DNA of 64,000 nucleotides. Source: Enterococcus_E cecorum_C (GTDB lineage: Bacteria; Bacillota; Bacilli; Lactobacillales; Enterococcaceae). Within the stretch, counting starts at the first letter, position 1, and each line of letters opens with the position of its first letter. The DNA lies in contig NZ_JBQKFH010000002.1 of the NCBI RefSeq assembly GCF_052119425.1, positions 36,459-100,458 of the forward strand, written 5' to 3'. Shown piece after piece: positions 42,821 through 52,733 of this stretch. The notes beneath the pieces are model-generated. The model was not told where the DNA came from. It worked only from the letters and a program-made list of their open reading frames with translations, and ran no database searches. The translations under genes were made by a program, and so were the position numbers.

Positions 42821-44079
42821 TACTCTACATTTTCTTGATCTTGCCACTCTTTAGAAAAGAATTGGGCATTATTTAAATGATAATTGGTTGGTTCATAAGG
42901 TTGCGCTAAAAATGGTGCAATCGCCTCATCCGCTCTTAACCAACCACGCCAACCCAAATGAATCGTATCGGCCATAAAGAAGCGCACATTGGCCTCCTTA
43001 GAAAAGTCCGCAATATCGGTAAAACCTTGACTTTGTAATTGATACTTGATTTTTTTAGCAAAGCGTTGCAACATCTCTTGAGAAAGTCCGGTATAATCAC
43101 TCCATTTTTGATTAACTGGTGGAATAATGAATAAAACCTGTGTATGTGATTGAGCAAATTGATTCAATACCAATTGAAAATCCGCAAATTCTGGAGATTG
43201 ACAATAGTTCCATTTACGTTGAGAATTCTTCAACCCTTTGATACCAATTTCTAATCTAGCTTTATAAAACCCATTATCAATTTCAAATCGATTATTATTG
43301 GTGTGTTTTTGACCAATTTTTTCCGCTAAACTATCTAAGACTTGATAATTATATTCATTCGGTAATTTTTTAGCAAAGAAATGAATCTTCTTTTCTTTTG
43401 ATAACATCCCGACTTGCGTAAAAAGATGGTCCTCTTTTTGTAATAATTGGTAATTATATTCTAAATAATGGCGTTGTTTACTTGATAATTGATTTGAGCC
43501 ATTCGCAATTGCAGTCAAGACCGCACTCATTTTCGCATTATCTTTAATTCGGCTATAATTTAATAATCTTTGTGCATAATAACGGTCAGAATCACGCACT
43601 TGATCAATAGAAAGCAACCAATGATATAGTTCAAGCTCAGAAAAATAAGCATTGAACTCTAAATCTTCCATCCCCTTTTTCGTAAACCATTGCGGTGAAA
43701 TAATGAAGACTGCTTTTTTATTTGTTAATTCCTTACTTAAAGAATTACTAATCGCAAATTGACTTAAAGACTGGGTACCTGGAGCCCCTAATAAAAATGG
43801 ACGGTAGGAACGATGATATTTTTCAGCCAACACACTTGGATGAAATGGACTTAGACGACTTAACTCAGAAGAACCAAAAAACGGAACATACTCTCCTGAA
43901 GCAATAGCCGGATTTTTAATCGCCATACCTCCAAATACGTTACTAGCCATACTCGTAGAGGCTTGTTGCCAGACTCTCGGTTTTTCAATAGTTTTCTTTG
44001 AAGGCCAACAAAAAATCAGACCTAAAATAATAAGTGCGACCAATAAAGGTGCAAAATGACTTAGTATCTTTTTTGACAT
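42820..44079 (-). CDS. DltD-family protein, orphan
   Basis: Membrane-anchored protein of 419 residues with one N-terminal helix (about 8-25) and an extracellular SGNH-type domain. The nucleophile motif FFGSSELS (Ser70/71) and the C-terminal ADTIHLGWRGW are those of DltD, which transfers D-alanine to lipoteichoic acid. The usual dltA, B, C partners are absent on both sides. No Shine-Dalgarno site is seen before the ATG, and a TATACAAT box ends only 2 nt before it, so a leaderless or very short leader is possible. Confidence 0.8.
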   Translation of the reverse strand: MSKKILSHFAPLLVALIILGLIFCWPSKKTIEKPRVWQQASTSMASNVFGGMAIKNPAIASGEYVPFFGSSELSRLSPFHPSVLAEKYHRSYRPFLLGAPGTQSLSQFAISNSLSKELTNKKAVFIISPQWFTKKGMEDLEFNAYFSELELYHWLLSIDQVRDSDRYYAQRLLNYSRIKDNAKMSAVLTAIANGSNQLSSKQRHYLEYNYQLLQKEDHLFTQVGMLSKEKKIHFFAKKLPNEYNYQVLDSLAEKIGQKHTNNNRFEIDNGFYKARLEIGIKGLKNSQRKWNYCQSPEFADFQLVLNQFAQSHTQVLFIIPPVNQKWSDYTGLSQEMLQRFAKKIKYQLQSQGFTDIADFSKEANVRFFMADTIHLGWRGWLRADEAIAPFLAQPYEPTNYHLNNAQFFSKEWQDQENVE

Positions 44080-44224
44080 TATTGTATACCAACGTTAGAT
44101 AAATAACGTAATTCCTTTCTTAAAATCAAAGTACAATTCATTCTTCTCATCCAAAATAACGCGAAAAGAGATAAACTGCAAGCCATTTTAAGTGTTTTTT
44201 GAAAATTTCAATAAAAAATCAGTC

Positions 44225-45040
44225 TTAAGGATGAGATTTCGACCACTGCTTGATAAAGGAAATCATTTCTAAAATAATTGGTTGTGCGAGATGTTCTCTT
44301 TCAACTAAATAAAAATGACGCAAATATTCTTCTGATAAAGTTTGGTAAGGTAAATCTTTTGCCGCACGTTTCGATAAAATAGTCTGACCAAAGCCTAATT
44401 TGAGCATTTCTACAATTAGTTCATTATTTTGGATTTCGATGATTTTACTATCGATATTATTTTCCTCCATAAGACGCTTCGTATAATGATAAACACCGGA
44501 AGTCCCCTCTCTTAGTAACCACGGTTGATCTTTTTGACCGACATAGACTAACTCATCTTGCATCAAAGCCGTTCGTTTCACCGATCCTGTAGCCAGTGGC
44601 TTTTCAATAAATCCAAATTCAATTTCATGGCTTTGAATGGCTGTAAAAACTTCATAGGAATTAAGCATCTGAACAGAGAATTGCACTTGCGGAAATTTTT
44701 GTTCTAAATCAATTAATAATTGCGGTAAAACATAAATCGCAAAAGTATGAGAAGCAGCCAGTTTGCAACGGATTTTCTTGGTATCTTTGTGATGCATCTT
44801 ATATTTGATTTCTTGCCAGTCTTCTAATAAATTCAATGTATCTTTATAGAGCGTATCAGCTTGGGGAGTGGTCATCACTTCTTGGCGACCATTTCGAATA
44901 AAGAGTGTTACTTGTAAATCCGCCTCTAATTGTTTGATTTGATTAGATACAGCAGGTTGTGAGATAAATAATTTCTCGCTTGCTTTTGAGAAGTTACGCG
45001 TTTCATAGACAATTTTAAACGTCTCTAATAATTTAAACAT
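44225..45040 (-). CDS. LysR-family regulator
   Basis: Regulator of 271 residues. The N-terminal helix-turn-helix reads FKIVYETRNFSKASEKLFISQPAVSNQIKQLEADL, and the rest is a periplasmic-binding-like effector domain. Divergent from the yeiH-like gene 240 bp away, it is likely to control that gene. Confidence 0.9.
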   Translation of the reverse strand: MFKLLETFKIVYETRNFSKASEKLFISQPAVSNQIKQLEADLQVTLFIRNGRQEVMTTPQADTLYKDTLNLLEDWQEIKYKMHHKDTKKIRCKLAASHTFAIYVLPQLLIDLEQKFPQVQFSVQMLNSYEVFTAIQSHEIEFGFIEKPLATGSVKRTALMQDELVYVGQKDQPWLLREGTSGVYHYTKRLMEENNIDSKIIEIQNNELIVEMLKLGFGQTILSKRAAKDLPYQTLSEEYLRHFYLVEREHLAQPIILEMISFIKQWSKSHP

Positions 45041-45282
45041 TCGTAATCCCTTCCATAAATATTTTTTATACTTACTATAATAGCATTATTCACAGTAATT
45101 AGAAAAGTTCCTATATAATAAAAAGCGTAACAGAATATAAGAAATCGACAAGTACCCAAAATACAATCAAGTACAATCCTTCCCATTTTTCATTCTTTCA
45201 AAAAGGGCTTGTTTGATTTCTATTATTCTAAAAATACAGCACTCATTTTTTAACAACAATATCTGTAGAAGGAGGAGATTTT

Positions 45283-46284
45283 TTGGTTGAAAAAATGAAG
45301 CCAATCTTACCTGGTTTAGGACTTTCAGTGGCCGTAGCAGCTATCAGTAAAGCTTTAGCCCTCTTGTTTCCTGAATTAGGTGGAGCAACAATCGCGATTT
45401 TATTAGGGATCGTTTTAGGAAACACCATCTTTAGACAAGAATATTTAGCAAAAGGAACCAAATTTTCTGAAAGCAGGCTATTAGAATATTCTATCGTGCT
45501 TTTAGGATTTACAGTAACTTTTCAAACAATTGGCCAAATGGGTATCAAAGGAATCGTCTTTATCCTTATCCTAATGAGTATTACCATTGTGGGTACTTAT
45601 TTGCTTGGAAAAAAACTCGGCTTTAACGATGAGATGAGTTTGATGATGAGCGGAGGAAATGCAGTCTGTGGTTCATCAGCTATCGGAGCCATCGCACCAA
45701 GTATCGATGCCAAAGATGAAGAAAAAGGTCAAATTATCACTTTAGTTAACCTACTCGGTACAGTGATGATGCTTACCTTACCTTTTTTAGGGATAGCTTT
45801 ATTCGGCGATCAAGTTTTAACTAAAAGTGCCCTACTTGGTGGGACCTTACAATCAGTCGGACAAGTTGTAGCAGGTGCTTCTTTAGATAGTCCAGCAGTA
45901 GTCCAATTTTCGATGCTCTTTAAGATTATGCGTATCATTATGTTAGTTGTGGTAGTACTAAGTTTTGAGAAATTTATCTTAACGAAAAAAGCCCATCTTA
46001 AAGGCGCTAAAGCAAGTAAAAAGAAATTACCGATTCCATGGTATGTTTTAGGCTTTTTGATTGCTTGTATTTTAAATAGTACTTTTGATTTACCACAATT
46101 CTTTGATCATGGTGCCCATTTTGCTAGCACTTGGTTTGAAACAACTGCCTTAGCCGCTATTGGTTTGAGATTAGACTTCAAAAAATTCTTAAAAGAAGGA
46201 CCACGTTTCCTACTTTATGGTTTAGGCGTTGGGACTTTGCAAACTATCGCAGCGGTTAGTCTGATTTACTTACTGCATATTTAA
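45283..46284 (+). CDS. YeiH/UPF0324 family putative sulfate exporter
   Basis: Membrane protein of 333 residues with about ten helices, including the family motif MMSGGNAVCGSSAIGAIAP (about residues 121-139). Members are linked to sulfate or taurine metabolism and are often paired with a LysR gene as here. The start is a TTG at 45283 behind GGAGGAG; the next ATG is 12 nt later. Confidence 0.85.
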   Translation: MVEKMKPILPGLGLSVAVAAISKALALLFPELGGATIAILLGIVLGNTIFRQEYLAKGTKFSESRLLEYSIVLLGFTVTFQTIGQMGIKGIVFILILMSITIVGTYLLGKKLGFNDEMSLMMSGGNAVCGSSAIGAIAPSIDAKDEEKGQIITLVNLLGTVMMLTLPFLGIALFGDQVLTKSALLGGTLQSVGQVVAGASLDSPAVVQFSMLFKIMRIIMLVVVVLSFEKFILTKKAHLKGAKASKKKLPIPWYVLGFLIACILNSTFDLPQFFDHGAHFASTWFETTALAAIGLRLDFKKFLKEGPRFLLYGLGVGTLQTIAAVSLIYLLHI

Positions 46285-46502
46285 GCAAACGAACGATTCA
46301 GTTATTACTGGGTCGTTTTTTTGTTTTGTAAATGTTTCTTTATTTCTAAAAAAAAACAGCTGAAATAGAACCGTTCCCGTGATTAATGAATCTACTTTAG
46401 TTATGAAACCTCTTGTGAATTGAAATCGAAAAAAAATAGTTATATAATTAACTTAGAATCATTTTAATCATTTTAATTATTTTAATTAAGGAGGAGACAT
46501 TT

Positions 46503-47303
46503 ATGCCGACTACCTATGCACACTTGAGATTTGGGAAAGAAGTATTACCTTTACTACCTAAGGATTTACAAGCAGAAATAAAGCAATACTTGCCATTATT
46601 TTTAACTGGCCAACATGGACCAGACATTCTGTTTTATTACCGTCCTTACCATAAAAATGCGTTAAGTGCTTATGGCAGCGAATTGCATAATGAAACAGGT
46701 CGTCAAGTATTCCAGAGATTCCGCCGTTACTTAAAGATGCAACCAGGTGATAATACTGCCTTAAAAGTCTATATTTTAGGATTTTTATGTCATTATTGCT
46801 TGGATAAATACTGTCATCCATATGTCTATAAAGTCCAAGATACTGGCTTTTCACATGCAGAAATCGAAGCTGAATTTGACCGTATGTTATTAATTAAAGA
46901 CGGGTTTGATCCTCTTAGCCATCGTTTGAGTAGCCATATCTGCACAGATGATGAAGATGTGGCGGTCATTAGCAAGTGCTTCCCGCAATTTAGTCAAGCA
47001 CAAATCAAAGAAACCTTAGTGACCATGCGAGCTTTTCTAGACGTTATTGTCGCACCGGGTAATTTCAAACGCGGCTTAGTGAAGGGAATCTTTTTAATTA
47101 GTGGAAATTACGCTACAAGAAGCAAGCTAATTATCAATAAACAACCAAATCCAAAACTAGCTGCTTCAAATGAAGAATTATACCGCCGTTACAAGATGGC
47201 TGTGGCTAATGCAGTGGATATGTTAACTGATTTTAATCACCAACTCTCAAAACCAAATATGACTTTTAATAGCGATTATGCACCGACATTTGAAAGAGAA
47301 TAG
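46503..47303 (+). CDS. Zinc-dependent phospholipase C-like protein
   Basis: Protein of 266 residues with the histidine/aspartate pattern of the Zn-dependent PLC fold: TYAHLRFG, GQHGPDILFY, FLCHYCLDKYCHPYV and HAEIEAEFDR. No signal peptide is seen, so it is likely intracellular and its substrate is unknown. AAGGAGG precedes the ATG. The UMF1 transporter follows after 8 nt, forming one operon. Confidence 0.75.
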   Translation: MPTTYAHLRFGKEVLPLLPKDLQAEIKQYLPLFLTGQHGPDILFYYRPYHKNALSAYGSELHNETGRQVFQRFRRYLKMQPGDNTALKVYILGFLCHYCLDKYCHPYVYKVQDTGFSHAEIEAEFDRMLLIKDGFDPLSHRLSSHICTDDEDVAVISKCFPQFSQAQIKETLVTMRAFLDVIVAPGNFKRGLVKGIFLISGNYATRSKLIINKQPNPKLAASNEELYRRYKMAVANAVDMLTDFNHQLSKPNMTFNSDYAPTFERE

Positions 47304-47311
47304 GGGAAAAT

Positions 47312-48559
47312 ATGCAAAAACTATTAAAACAGAAAGTCACTAAGAATGAACGTGACTGGATATTATATGATGTGGGAAATTCTGGTTATAGCTTGATGTT
47401 GGCTACGATTTTACCGATTTATTTCAATCATCTCGCCCAACAAGAACACTTATCTTCGGCTCAGTACTTAGCTTATTGGGGTTATGCTACAAGCTTGATT
47501 ACACTTTTTGTTGGGTTTATTGGTCCGATTTTTGGAAGTATTGCTGACTTTCAAGGGATGAAGAAAAAACTTTTCATACTGTTTTTGACTATTGGGGTTG
47601 TAGGTTGTTACGCCTTAAATTTAGCGCATACTTGGTGGCTCCTTTTAGTTGTATATGTCATTAGTAAATTAGGCTATTCCTCTAGTTTGATTTTCTATGA
47701 TGCGATGCTAACCGATATTACGACAAAAGAGCGCTATGATAATATTTCTTCCTTGGGTTATGCTTGGGGCTATATTGGAAGTATTGTTCCGTTTGTGCTA
47801 AGTATTGGTCTAGTTTTAGGTCGTAATGCTTTTCATCTCAGCCTTACTGCAGCAATGATTTTAGCGTTTAGTATTACTGCGACTTGGTGGTTAATCAATA
47901 GCCTACCCTTACTGAAAGTTTATGAGCAAAAATACTATATTCCTAAACAAGCCAATGTACTAAAAAATACCTTCAGCCGTTTGAAGAAAACCTTAAAAGC
48001 CATTTATCATCAAAAACATATTTTTTATTACTTGATTGCCTTTTGCTTATACATTGATGGTGTCAATACCATTATTAGTATGGCTACGGCTTACGGTAAA
48101 GCATTGGGACTAGGAGATACCGACTTGCTCCTTGCCTTATTGGTAACTCAGTTTGTTGCCTTTCCTGCTACGATTGTCTTTGCGCGAATTACCAAACACT
48201 TCAAGACATCTACATTAATCTATGTTTGTCTATTTGCTTATGTTGGCATTACGCTCTTTGCGGTTACCTTGGTTTATCCCATTCAATTTTGGATGTTAGC
48301 TATTTTTGTTGGCTTATTCCAAGGGGGGATTCAAGGATTATCCCGATCTTATTTTGCAAGTATGATTCCAGCAAGCCAATCCGGAGAATATTTTGGGATT
48401 CTAGATGTTTGTGGGAAAGGAGCCGCCTTCTTAGGAACTTTCCTTGTCAGTAGCGTCACCCAAATTACCAATCGTGAACAAATGGGACTGGGTGTATTGA
48501 TTATCATCTTTATCGCTGGTCTTTATTTCTTCCATAAATCAGTGAAAATAAAAGCATAA
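47312..48559 (+). CDS. UMF1/Atg22-like MFS transporter
   Basis: Membrane protein of 415 residues with about 12 helices and the N-terminal ERDWILYDVGNSGYSLML, the signature of the UMF1 (vacuole effluxer Atg22-like) branch of MFS. The substrate is probably amino acids or related compounds; not resolved. Co-transcribed with the Zn-PLC-like gene. Confidence 0.85.
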   Translation: MQKLLKQKVTKNERDWILYDVGNSGYSLMLATILPIYFNHLAQQEHLSSAQYLAYWGYATSLITLFVGFIGPIFGSIADFQGMKKKLFILFLTIGVVGCYALNLAHTWWLLLVVYVISKLGYSSSLIFYDAMLTDITTKERYDNISSLGYAWGYIGSIVPFVLSIGLVLGRNAFHLSLTAAMILAFSITATWWLINSLPLLKVYEQKYYIPKQANVLKNTFSRLKKTLKAIYHQKHIFYYLIAFCLYIDGVNTIISMATAYGKALGLGDTDLLLALLVTQFVAFPATIVFARITKHFKTSTLIYVCLFAYVGITLFAVTLVYPIQFWMLAIFVGLFQGGIQGLSRSYFASMIPASQSGEYFGILDVCGKGAAFLGTFLVSSVTQITNREQMGLGVLIIIFIAGLYFFHKSVKIKA

Positions 48560-48562
48560 AAT

Positions 48563-48600
48563 AAAGCTACGAAGACAAATGATGTTTTCGTAGCCTTTTT
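48563..48600. terminator. Bidirectional terminator
   Basis: Stem GCTACGAA/TTCGTAGC with flanking A and T runs between the UMF1 and DUF438 genes. Confidence 0.8.
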
Positions 48601-48602
48601 AC

Positions 48603-49934
48603 TTATTTCACTTCATCTAAAAGACGTTTTTGTCCGGTTAATTGCTGTAATTCAGTGATATCTTGCGTCACTTCTAAACAACCTAAGTATTTGCCTTGTT
48701 CATCATGAAGTGCATAATAGCGAATCGAGATTTTCATTCCACGCATATCAATCCAAAAATCAGCTTGTGTACGTGCGCCTGATCTGAAATCATCTAAAAT
48801 TTGTTGGACAATATGCATGCTCTTTGGCGGATGACAGTTCACCACTTCTCGTCCAATCACTGATTTCGTTCTTGGGAAAATACGATGTGGGCCTTCTGAG
48901 TAAAAACGGACCTTCTCATCAGCATCAACAAAGGTTAAATCAACTGGTAGATGAGAGAAAATCGCGATTAATTGTTCTAATTGTAAGTTCCCAGTTGGTA
49001 GATCAATGGTTTGCGTTAAATCTCCACTAAAATTATCTGTCTTTTCTTGAGTAGCAACCGAGCTCACAGGATAATCGGGTAAACTTGCGGCAATTGCTTC
49101 AGTTGTTTCTTTCGCTTGGGCAATAGCTGCTAGACGTTGTACCTCATTTTCCTTTTCTTTTTCAAAGGAAGCAGCACTCGGTACCCATTTTAACGGTTCA
49201 GTAATAAAGCTAAAACCAATATCATGACTATCTTTAGCGATTTGTTGCCAGTCTGCCAAGCTAAAAACATCTAGCGTCATTGGAATCATGATTTCTTCTT
49301 CTTTAAAAATCATTTCTTCTATTTCGTTTTTCAAAGCGGCCCATTTTTCAGATAGTGGATTATACGCTACTTTAGGAGAAGCTAAAAGTTCAGCAAACTC
49401 TTTAATCATCGCACGAATTTGATCATCCACCCCCCACATGACTTTAGGTGGTGCAGTAATGCCGTATTTTTCCATGAAAGCAAAAATCAACGTTTCCTTG
49501 CGTGTATAGTGTTTATCAATATTTTTTAAATCTGCCACTGCTCTTTGAAGACGTTCCAATTGTGACCAGTCTTGTTTAGCCATTTTCGCTAAAATCCCAT
49601 CAATTTCATCTGTTAGCAAAGATTGCAAGACTTGATTTTCTAATTTTAAAGTATGTACCGGATGTCCTACTTGCCCATGCTCTTCATTTGAACGATGAAT
49701 CTCATTGATGGAACCCTTAAAGACAGCCGCATGAATATTACATAACCGTTGAATTTCGCTTGGATCAAGTCCTGATTGAATCAAGGCTTTTTCAGCAGCC
49801 GTTATTTCGGTCACATCCACACCATCGAAGGCTTCATTGAACAGCGCCTTCGCTTCTTCAAAACTGCCCCCATTATGTAAAGTAGTTAATATTTCGACAA
49901 TTTTTTCTTGTCTTTGTTTTCTTGTTTGATCCAT
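48603..49934 (-). CDS. DUF438 protein with hemerythrin-like and PAS domains
   Basis: Protein of 443 residues. An N-terminal DUF438 domain (about 15-80) is followed by a hemerythrin-like helical region with histidines (EEHGQVGHPVHTL, NIDKHYTRKETLIF), and a C-terminal PAS domain (about 310-430) with FPRTKSVIGREVVNCHPPKS. Such proteins are thought to sense oxygen or nitric oxide or to protect iron-sulfur clusters. Directly downstream of the DUF1858 gene with no gap. Confidence 0.85.
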   Translation of the reverse strand: MDQTRKQRQEKIVEILTTLHNGGSFEEAKALFNEAFDGVDVTEITAAEKALIQSGLDPSEIQRLCNIHAAVFKGSINEIHRSNEEHGQVGHPVHTLKLENQVLQSLLTDEIDGILAKMAKQDWSQLERLQRAVADLKNIDKHYTRKETLIFAFMEKYGITAPPKVMWGVDDQIRAMIKEFAELLASPKVAYNPLSEKWAALKNEIEEMIFKEEEIMIPMTLDVFSLADWQQIAKDSHDIGFSFITEPLKWVPSAASFEKEKENEVQRLAAIAQAKETTEAIAASLPDYPVSSVATQEKTDNFSGDLTQTIDLPTGNLQLEQLIAIFSHLPVDLTFVDADEKVRFYSEGPHRIFPRTKSVIGREVVNCHPPKSMHIVQQILDDFRSGARTQADFWIDMRGMKISIRYYALHDEQGKYLGCLEVTQDITELQQLTGQKRLLDEVK

Positions 49935-50168
49935 TTATTTACCTCCCACGACTGTAAACCCAGCATTTTCAAAGGCCTGCATAATTTGTTCTAAAGGAAT
50001 TTTCTTTAATTTTGCCCCTTTAGGAATCGTCATATATCGCCCGGCTGTTTGTAGCATACCAGGTGCCTTAATTTCCTTAAATCCTAATTGAAACATAATA
50101 TCCAAAATTTCTGGATAACTTTGAACCAATTGATATAAAGTCAAATTTAAATCAAGTTCTTTCACCAA
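49935..50168 (-). CDS. DUF1858 domain protein
   Basis: Protein of 77 residues with the DUF1858 pattern LNLTLYQLVQSYPEILDIMFQLGF, related to the N-terminal part of iron-sulfur repair protein ScdA. It forms a two-gene operon with the DUF438/PAS gene, suggesting a shared role in nitric oxide or metal-centre stress. Confidence 0.8.
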   Translation of the reverse strand: MVKELDLNLTLYQLVQSYPEILDIMFQLGFKEIKAPGMLQTAGRYMTIPKGAKLKKIPLEQIMQAFENAGFTVVGGK

Positions 50169-50298
50169 ACCACCTCACAATTGATAATCATTCTCATAAA
50201 CTATTCTACGCTATTTTGCCATTCTTTTCACTAAAAAATTTATAGAAAAATCAAAAACATCTTTTCATTGAAACGATAAATTTATTTGTTCATTCTAC

Positions 50299-50327
50299 TT
50301 GACATGAGAATATAATTAGAATATACT
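50299..50327 (+). promoter_or_regulatory. trp operon promoter
   Basis: Consensus TTGACA (50299-50304), 17-nt spacer, TATACT (50322-50327). It starts the T-box leader. Confidence 0.9.
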
Positions 50328-50354
50328 GTTTTAAAAATTAAATATTTCTCATTT

Positions 50355-50588
50355 TAAACCAATGATGCGGAGATAAAGGTAATCATGCTTCTACAGAGAG
50401 TCTACGTTGCTGAGAGTTAGGCGAAAAACAAGTTATCAAATGGACCGCGGAGGGGGTAGTCAAAGAAAGCTTGCTTTTGAGTATACTACCACGTGATGGC
50501 TTACGTAAGTAGTCGAAGATATGTTGGTATCTTGCTGAGGGTATGGAGTTTTCCATGAATCAAGGTGGCACCGCGGATTAGTCGATTC
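50355..50588 (+). ncRNA. T-box riboswitch, tryptophan-specific
   Basis: Leader RNA that reads the charging state of tRNA-Trp. Stem I features are GATGCGGAGA and GTTGCTGAGAGTTAGGC. The likely specifier codon is TGG at 50441-50443 (context AAATGGACC). The antiterminator T-box sequence AAGGTGGCACCGCGG ends near 50577. Uncharged tRNA-Trp would prevent formation of the terminator that follows and open the trp operon. Confidence 0.93.
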
Positions 50589-50628
50589 GTCCTTGACAGT
50601 CATTTATTATGCTGTCGAGGACTTTTTT
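50589..50628 (+). terminator. T-box controlled terminator
   Basis: Stem GTCCTTGACAG/CTGTCGAGGAC with one G-T pair and six T, directly before trpE. Confidence 0.92.
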
Positions 50629-50659
50629 ATTTCCTACGACAATCTAAGGAGGCCTTTTT

Positions 50660-52141
50660 ATGTATCCAATTTATCCGGATTTGTCTTTTTTACAAAATCA
50701 AGCAAATACAAAAGACTACACACATTATCCACTGACACTAGAATTGCTAGCAGATATCAAAACACCGCTAGAAGTCTTAAAACTATTCAAAGAGCAAAAC
50801 AAACCTTGCTTTTTACTAGAGTCCGTCATCTCTAAAGAACAATGGGGGCGCTATACTTTTCTAGGCTTTGATCCAGTTTTAGAAATCACTGGCTTAGACG
50901 GTCAAATCTATGAAAATGGTCAAGCAATTAAAAGTACTACCCCTCAAAAATATTTACGCAAGCTTTTAGCTCAATACCGCGTACCTAAACGAACCAATCT
51001 ACCGCCCTTTATCGGTGGTTTAGTCGGCTATTTTGGCTACGACTATTTCAAATATGCCGAAACAAAATTAAAATTAGATGCTAAAAACCCTGAAGCATTA
51101 AATGATTTCAACTTGATGCTTTTTACCAAAGTGGTCTGCTTTGATCATAGTCAACAAAAAATCTATCTAATCGCTAATGTGTCGCTAACTGATTTGACGG
51201 CACAGTATCAAAAAATCTGTCAAGAATTACAAGATTTGGCTGAACTTTTGACTAATCAACATGCAAAACGTAAATTTACGGGTGAATTATTAGCCCCTTT
51301 ACAACCTCGGTTTACCAAGGAGCATTTTGCCCAAATGATTCAAAAAGCGAAGAACTATATTTATGAAGGGGATATCTTCCAAGTCGTGCTTTCCAATTAC
51401 TTAAGCGCATCTTTTCAAGGAAGTTTACTGGATACTTATCGCCAATTAAGGCTGCTAAACCCTTCGCCTTATCTCTTTTATGTGCAAACAAGTGACTTAG
51501 AAGTAATTGGTGCCTCCCCTGAAACCTTAGTCAAATTAGAAAATGAAACATTATACACCTATCCCTTAGCCGGAACTAGACCCCGGGGCAAGACCTTGCA
51601 AGAAGATTCGACCTTAGAAAACGAGCTCTTACAAGATGAAAAAGAACTGGCCGAGCACAATATGTTGGTGGATTTAGGACGCAATGATTTAGGTAAAGTT
51701 TGTCAGTTTGGCACGGTCGAAGTCGAAAAATATTTAAATATTGAACGTTTCTCACACGTTATGCATATCGGTTCAACCATTCGCGGAATTATCCAAAATG
51801 ATAAAGATACACTAGATACCGTAGATGCGATTTTACCAGCTGGAACTTTATCCGGTGCACCGAAATTTCGAGCATGTGAAATTATCAATGAATTAGAAGA
51901 TGTCAAACGCGGCATTTACGGCGGGGCAATTGGTTACATCGATTTTAGCGGGAATCTTGATTTATGTATTGCCATTCGCATTATTTATCAAAAAAACCAA
52001 AAAATCTTTATTCAAAGTGGTGCTGGAATTGTGGCTGATTCAAATGCCGATAAAGAATATCAAGAATGTATCAATAAAGCCAAAGCCACGGTGAAAGCTT
52101 TAGAACTTGCAGGAGGAAATTCAAATGATCTTACTCATTGA
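50660..52141 (+). CDS. trpE: Anthranilate synthase component I
   Basis: Chorismate-using subunit, 493 residues. It has the C-terminal chorismate-binding core with GASPETLVKLE, TYPLAGTRPRGKT, LVDLGRNDLG and ILPAGTLSGAPK. The feedback-site region LLES is near residue 51. AAGGAGG precedes the ATG. First gene of trpEGDCFBA. Confidence 0.96.
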   Translation: MYPIYPDLSFLQNQANTKDYTHYPLTLELLADIKTPLEVLKLFKEQNKPCFLLESVISKEQWGRYTFLGFDPVLEITGLDGQIYENGQAIKSTTPQKYLRKLLAQYRVPKRTNLPPFIGGLVGYFGYDYFKYAETKLKLDAKNPEALNDFNLMLFTKVVCFDHSQQKIYLIANVSLTDLTAQYQKICQELQDLAELLTNQHAKRKFTGELLAPLQPRFTKEHFAQMIQKAKNYIYEGDIFQVVLSNYLSASFQGSLLDTYRQLRLLNPSPYLFYVQTSDLEVIGASPETLVKLENETLYTYPLAGTRPRGKTLQEDSTLENELLQDEKELAEHNMLVDLGRNDLGKVCQFGTVEVEKYLNIERFSHVMHIGSTIRGIIQNDKDTLDTVDAILPAGTLSGAPKFRACEIINELEDVKRGIYGGAIGYIDFSGNLDLCIAIRIIYQKNQKIFIQSGAGIVADSNADKEYQECINKAKATVKALELAGGNSNDLTH

Positions 52142-52733
52142 TAACTATGATAGTTTCGCCTATAACCTCTATCAAATGGTTGGCGAAATTGCCAAAGAAA
52201 TTAAAGTCATTCGCAATGATACCTATAGCGTGGCACAAATCGCACAGCTCAACCCGCAAGCCATCATCCTTTCACCTGGACCTGGTCGACCGGAAGATGC
52301 TGGAGTTTGCCAAGAAGTGATTACTCGCCTAGGACATAAAATTCCGATTTTAGGTGTTTGCTTAGGCCATCAAGCTATCTGCCAAGTTTTTGGTGCTACG
52401 ATTACCCATGCCCCACAATTAATGCATGGCAAGTCGTCCTATATTCAAATCAATCAGGAGAGTCCTCTATTTAAAGAGATTGCTGCACCGATGCAAGTGG
52501 CACGATATCATTCTTTAATTGCACAAAAAGAAACAATTCCTGAATGCTTAAAAGTTATCGCAAGTACGAATGAACAAGAAATAATGGCCGTAAATCATCA
52601 AACTTATCCAATCTTTGGGGTCCAATTTCACCCCGAATCAATTCTTACACCCAACGGCCGAAAACTATTAGCGAATTTCATTCAATTTGCGCAAAACTAT
52701 ACACCAAATACAGTATTGGAGGAAATAAAATAA
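52125..52733 (+). CDS. trpG: Anthranilate synthase component II (glutamine amidotransferase)
   Basis: Class I amidotransferase of 202 residues with ILSPGPGRPEDAG, catalytic cysteine in GVCLGHQAI, and the His-Glu pair in FHPES. It delivers ammonia to TrpE. The ATG at 52125 follows GGAGGAAAT inside the trpE end (17-nt overlap). Confidence 0.95.
   Translation: MILLIDNYDSFAYNLYQMVGEIAKEIKVIRNDTYSVAQIAQLNPQAIILSPGPGRPEDAGVCQEVITRLGHKIPILGVCLGHQAICQVFGATITHAPQLMHGKSSYIQINQESPLFKEIAAPMQVARYHSLIAQKETIPECLKVIASTNEQEIMAVNHQTYPIFGVQFHPESILTPNGRKLLANFIQFAQNYTPNTVLEEIK

Noticed and set aside
45243..45461. Antisense 72-codon frame over the yeiH start
   Set aside because: It is an antisense shadow of a clear membrane-protein gene with a good TTG start and ribosome-binding site.
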